DNA of 64,000 nucleotides, taken from NCBI GenBank assembly GCA_006218045.1, contig VBWB01000003.1, positions 1 to 64,000 of the forward strand, written 5' to 3'. Under the pieces are notes generated by a model, which saw only the letters and a program-made list of their open reading frames with translations, had not been told where the DNA came from and made no database searches. The position numbers and the translations under genes were made by a program. Numbering within the stretch: the stretch's first letter is position 1; the number at the start of each line of letters is the position of its first letter. The DNA comes from Stygiobacter sp. Lineage in GTDB: Bacteria > Pseudomonadota > Alphaproteobacteria > Rhodospirillales > Magnetospirillaceae. Shown here piece after piece: positions 60,636-64,000 of this stretch.

Positions 60636-62187
60636 CCGTCGCCCCCTCGCCCTGGCGGCCCTGCTCGCCCTGGCGCCGGTGACGGCCCGGGCCGCCGAGA
60701 CCTGGGACGACAAGCTGTTCAACCCCAAGCCCGCCGACGGCGACGTATTGCTGCCGCTGCCCTGCGGCGGCGCCATGGCCTTTCGCAAGCTGGTGGTGCC
60801 GGGCGATTCGGTCTATGCCGATTATCCGGTCACCATCGGTATCCAGGACGAAGCGCGCGGCTTCGCCGAAGGGGCGCGCACCGCCCATGTGGCCGGCAGC
60901 TTCAGCGACGGCAAGACCCAGCGCTACCTTCTGATGGCCAAGTACGAGGTGACCGAGGCCCAGTACGAGGCGGTAATGGCCGGCGGCGATTGCCCGGCCA
61001 AACCGGGCATGGCCAAGCGCCTGCCCAAGACCGAACTCAGTTGGATCGATTCCGTCAATTTCGCCGACCGCTATAGCCAGTGGCTGCGCAAGAACGCTGC
61101 CGCCAAGCTGCCCAAGGAAGAGGGCGAGATCGGCTATGCCCGCCTGCCCACCGAGGTGGAATGGGAATTCGCCGCCCGTGGCGGCATCAAGGCGTCGCCG
61201 GCGGAATTCAACGAACGCCTGTTCCCCATGCCCGAGGGCATGGCCCGCTATGTGTGGTTCGCCGGCACCCAATCGGCCAACGGCAAGCCGCAACTGACCG
61301 GGTTGTTGCAGCCCAACCCGCTGGGCCTGCACGACATTCTGGGCAATGTGGACGAAATCGCGCTCGAGCCGTTCCGCCTCAGCCGCTTGGACCGCCTGCA
61401 CGGTCAGGTCGGCGCCTTCGTCGTCAGGGGCGGCAATTACCTGACCGCCGAGGCCGACATGCGCGCCAGCTACCGCCAGGAAGTGCCGTTCTATGATGGC
61501 GACGCGCCGCGCCGCAGCAAGACCACCGGCCTGCGCATCGTGGTGGCGGCGCCGGTGCTGACCTCGGCGGAGCGGCTGCGCGCCGCCCAATCGGGCTGGA
61601 GCAAACTGGGCGCGGTCTCCGCCCCCGACAACAGGCCGCCCGAGGCCAAGGTCAGCGACGACCCGTTGGAGGAACTGGCCCTGCTGGCCAAGGCTTCCGC
61701 CGACCCGGCGACCAAGACCCGGTTGCAGAACCTGCAAACCGGCTTGCGCGCCAACATCGCCGCCCGCGACGAACAGCGCGACCGCGCCGCCAAGTCCTCG
61801 TTGCGTCTGGGCGCCTTCCTGGGCCGCAAGCTGGCCGATGACAGCCGGGCCGTCGACGCCCTGGCCAAGCTTTACAAGGCCCGAGTCGATGGCGGCAGTG
61901 CCGACGACCCCCGCACCAAGGCGTTCAAGGACCAACTTGACCGCGAACAGGCGGTGATGGACGGAAACTTGCGCTATTATGCCGATTCGCTGATCCGCAC
62001 CGCCGAGGATTACGGCCCCGAGGTACTGAAGCGGCAGATGCAAATCCTGCTGGTGGAATTGCAAGGTATGGGTTTGGGCGAACTTAAGCCATATTTGGAG
62101 CGTAATTTCGCCCACGTCATCACCTATCAGAAAGACAGGAAGGTGGCGCGCAGCCAATGGCTGGCCGACTGGAACAAGATACAATGA
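60628..62187 (+). CDS. Periplasmic FGE/SUMF1-fold protein (TagR-like), non-catalytic
   Basis: A 519-residue exported protein: signal peptide (PLALAALLALAPVTARA), then an FGE-sulfatase domain (MAKYEVTEAQYEAVM; RLPTEVEWEFAARGG; VVRGGNYLTAEADMRASYR) and a C-terminal helical region of 170 residues. Only two cysteines remain, both early, and neither is at the catalytic positions of formylglycine-generating enzymes. It therefore probably binds partners rather than modifying them, as in TagR of type VI secretion. Its start overlaps the permease end by eight bases. Confidence 0.85.
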   Translation: MFDRRPLALAALLALAPVTARAAETWDDKLFNPKPADGDVLLPLPCGGAMAFRKLVVPGDSVYADYPVTIGIQDEARGFAEGARTAHVAGSFSDGKTQRYLLMAKYEVTEAQYEAVMAGGDCPAKPGMAKRLPKTELSWIDSVNFADRYSQWLRKNAAAKLPKEEGEIGYARLPTEVEWEFAARGGIKASPAEFNERLFPMPEGMARYVWFAGTQSANGKPQLTGLLQPNPLGLHDILGNVDEIALEPFRLSRLDRLHGQVGAFVVRGGNYLTAEADMRASYRQEVPFYDGDAPRRSKTTGLRIVVAAPVLTSAERLRAAQSGWSKLGAVSAPDNRPPEAKVSDDPLEELALLAKASADPATKTRLQNLQTGLRANIAARDEQRDRAAKSSLRLGAFLGRKLADDSRAVDALAKLYKARVDGGSADDPRTKAFKDQLDREQAVMDGNLRYYADSLIRTAEDYGPEVLKRQMQILLVELQGMGLGELKPYLERNFAHVITYQKDRKVARSQWLADWNKIQ

Positions 62188-62203
62188 TGACCGAGGGGAA
62201 AAG

Positions 62204-62941
62204 ATGATGAGGAAGTCCGCCAAGGCCGTGGCTCTGTCGCTTTCGGTCAGCCTGCTGCTGTCCGCCTGCCAGACCACCGGCGCCAACAACCGCCCGCTCA
62301 CCCCGGCCGAACAGCGCATGCGCGAACAAGCCGACATCTACAACCAAACCATCTTCGAGGGCGCCGCCACCGGCTGCGCCGCTGGCATCCTGGCCGGCAT
62401 CCTGATCGGGGCCACCACCAGCAGCAAGAAGAACAAGGGCAAGAACATGCTGGTGGATGGCGCCATCGGCTGCGTCGCCGGTGCCGCCATCGGCGGCGGT
62501 GTCGGTGCCTATGTCGCCGACAAGCAGGAAAAATACGCCAGCCGCGAAGAACAGCTCGACGCCATGATCACCGATGTCAAGGGCGAGAACCAGCGTCTGG
62601 CCGGACTGGTCACCGCCACCCAGCAGGTCATCGTCGCCGACAAGGCCCGCATCGACCAGATCGACAAGGATCTGGCCGCCGGCAAGATCACCATGGCCCA
62701 AGCCAAGGAAAAGATGGCCGCCGTCGACGACAACAAATCCTATCTCGACAACACCATCACCGAATTGCGCAAGCGCCATTCCACCTATGCCGAGGCCGCC
62801 GGCCAAGTCGAACGGGGCGCCGCCAAGAACAAGGTAGCGGCCATGAACCAGGAAATCACCACCTTGGAAAAGCAGATCGCCCAATTGGAAGCCGAGCGTG
62901 ATTCGCTGGCCCAGCGCCGCACCGTCTCCCGTGTCGGCTGA
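62204..62941 (+). CDS. Lipoprotein with glycine zipper and coiled coil
   Basis: A 245-residue lipoprotein: lipobox LLLSAC, then a glycine-zipper segment (GAATGCAAGILAGILIGA and GAIGCVAGAAIGGGVGAYV) that may insert in a membrane, and a long C-terminal coiled coil (ENQRLAGLVTATQQVIVADK onward). It follows the FGE-fold gene by 16 bases. It is the best positional match to the outer-membrane lipoprotein TagQ, but I see no sequence proof. Confidence 0.75.
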   Translation: MMRKSAKAVALSLSVSLLLSACQTTGANNRPLTPAEQRMREQADIYNQTIFEGAATGCAAGILAGILIGATTSSKKNKGKNMLVDGAIGCVAGAAIGGGVGAYVADKQEKYASREEQLDAMITDVKGENQRLAGLVTATQQVIVADKARIDQIDKDLAAGKITMAQAKEKMAAVDDNKSYLDNTITELRKRHSTYAEAAGQVERGAAKNKVAAMNQEITTLEKQIAQLEAERDSLAQRRTVSRVG

Positions 62942-62954
62942 GAAAGGAAAGCCC

Positions 62955-63461
62955 ATGACCATTCTTCGTCTCTTGGCCGTGCTGGGCCTGAGCGCCGCCC
63001 TTTCCGCCTGCGCCACCAACGAGGATCCGGCCAAGGGCGGCTTCTTCTCGGGCATGAAGAACCTGACCGACGGCACCTATGACAAGCGGGTGAACGAACG
63101 GCAGAAGACGCTGGAAAACGAACAGGACGTCAATTTGCAGCAAACCCGCTCGCTCGAACGCGCCAACGCCCAAAGCGCCGACGTCAAGGCCGAACGCGAC
63201 GCCGCCGAGGCCCGCTATGCCGGCTTTCAGCGCGAGCTTGCCGCCATGCGCAGCCGGCTGGCGGCGGCGGAAAAGGCCAATGCCAAGAAGAAGGCCGAGG
63301 TCGCCGCCCTCAATCACCAGATCGATGCCTTGCAGGCCAAGACCAACATGGTCCAGCAAGACAGCGTCACCAATGAGGCGGAAAAGCAAAAGCGGCTGGA
63401 ATCCTTGCGCCGCGAACGCGAGACGCTGGACCGCGAAGTGGATTTGCTGATCCGCCGCTGA
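62955..63461 (+). CDS. Small lipoprotein with coiled coil
   Basis: A 168-residue lipoprotein: signal and lipobox LSAALSAC, a short polar stretch, then a long heptad-rich coiled coil (ENEQDVNLQQTRSLERANAQ to the end). AGAAAGGA lies eight bases before the ATG at 62955. It is 13 bases after the previous lipoprotein gene and may pair with it. No known family is recognised. Confidence 0.72.
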   Translation: MTILRLLAVLGLSAALSACATNEDPAKGGFFSGMKNLTDGTYDKRVNERQKTLENEQDVNLQQTRSLERANAQSADVKAERDAAEARYAGFQRELAAMRSRLAAAEKANAKKKAEVAALNHQIDALQAKTNMVQQDSVTNEAEKQKRLESLRRERETLDREVDLLIRR

Positions 63462-63494
63462 GCCAAACCATAACAAGAAGAGGGAGCAAAGAGC

Positions 63495-64000
63495 ATGGGC
63501 TATTGGCCGCGTTTGCTGATGACCGCCGCCCTGCTGGCCTCGGCGGGGACCGCCTTTGCCCAGACCCCCGATCCGGTGACGGAGAAAGAGGCGCAAGTCC
63601 AGTCCTTGCGGCAACGGGCGGAAGCCTTGAAAGCCGCCCTGGCCGGTGATGTCTGCGCCGACCCGGCCGGCACCGCCGCCTTGCTGAAGGCCGGCCCCAC
63701 CGCCCTCAGGGAGGGCAAGGCCGAGACGGTGGCGAAAACCGACACACCGCCAGCCGAGGTGAAGGGCGACGTCCAGCCGCTGTCGCGCAAGGATCTGGTC
63801 GACCGCCTGCACAAGGCGGTGGTGCTGGTGATCGCCGATAATGACACCGGGTCTGGCTTTTTCATCACCCCCGACATGGTCGTCACCAACCACCACGTGA
63901 TCAGCGGCGCCAAATCGGGCCAGGTGATGGTGATCGGGCGCGGTCTCGACGCGCCCATGCCGGCGCAGGTCGTCGCCCACACCAACAGCCAGGGCCAGAA
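63495..64000 (+). CDS. Secreted trypsin-like serine protease (partial, runs off edge)
   Basis: The first 168 residues of a protein that continues past the window. It has a signal peptide (LLMTAALLASAGTAFA), a short coiled region, a linker, and the start of a trypsin/DegP-like domain with DTGSGFFITPDMVVTNHHVI, which includes the catalytic histidine. Asp and Ser lie outside the window. AGGGAG is found upstream of the ATG at 63495. As the last visible gene of the cluster it could process or release an envelope component. Confidence 0.8.
   Translation, partial: MGYWPRLLMTAALLASAGTAFAQTPDPVTEKEAQVQSLRQRAEALKAALAGDVCADPAGTAALLKAGPTALREGKAETVAKTDTPPAEVKGDVQPLSRKDLVDRLHKAVVLVIADNDTGSGFFITPDMVVTNHHVISGAKSGQVMVIGRGLDAPMPAQVVAHTNSQGQ

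Overview
The window is high-GC, gene-dense DNA from an alphaproteobacterium. Gene content (several methyl-accepting chemotaxis proteins, many PAS/HisKA kinases, a PAS-GGDEF-EAL protein, a FixL-like heme PAS kinase, SoxYZ, NsrR, yicC-gmk) fits a motile, redox-sensing Rhodospirillaceae member of the Magnetospirillum type. That placement is inference from content only. I saw no rRNA, tRNA, CRISPR array, insertion sequence or prophage.

Left part (1-13.9 kb): asd (aspartate semialdehyde dehydrogenase) converges on an orphan soxYZ pair. Next comes a signalling island with two MCPs, two STAS anti-anti-sigma proteins and two large response-regulator phosphatases that combine receiver, SpoIIE-type phosphatase and anti-sigma-type ATPase domains in different orders. 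A short-chain dehydrogenase follows, translationally coupled to a HepT/MntA toxin-antitoxin pair, then a degenerate receiver protein.

Middle part (14-46.8 kb): housekeeping and regulatory genes: yicC, gmk, a glycosyltransferase, apt, a FixL-like multi-PAS kinase and a GH1 beta-glucosidase. A MotA/MotB-like channel pair lies next to an OmpA-domain protein. The EF-P modification set (efp, epmB, epmA) has suhB and a small HAD protein beside it. Then come an XRE regulator, a histidine kinase, NsrR, a hybrid kinase with a decayed ATPase domain, a GGDEF-EAL protein, an AspT-like transporter, RNase T2, a class V aminotransferase, an ECF41-type sigma operon with its own recognisable promoter, yciB, a lipoprotein, a TSUP transporter and a LysR regulator. 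A structured intergenic element of about 90 bp occurs twice (1445-1532 and, inverted, 33363-33453). One hairpin stem differs at five of seven pairs, all compensated.

Right part (46.9-64 kb, running off the edge): one co-directional cluster of twelve tightly packed genes. It encodes two membrane proteins with a shared N-terminal domain (one carrying a von Willebrand A domain), an SrfB-like actin/Hsp70-fold ATPase, an SrfC-like dynamin-type GTPase, a Sel1-repeat membrane protein, a secreted vWA protein resembling the vWA part of the type VI kinase PpkA, an ABC ATPase and MacB/FtsX-type permease, a non-catalytic FGE/SUMF1-fold protein, two lipoproteins and the start of a secreted trypsin-like protease. 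The ABC-permease-FGE-lipoprotein order recalls the TagT/TagS/TagR/TagQ sensing module of type VI secretion, yet no type VI structural gene is present. I think this cluster is the best candidate for an undescribed envelope-sensing or membrane-remodelling system.
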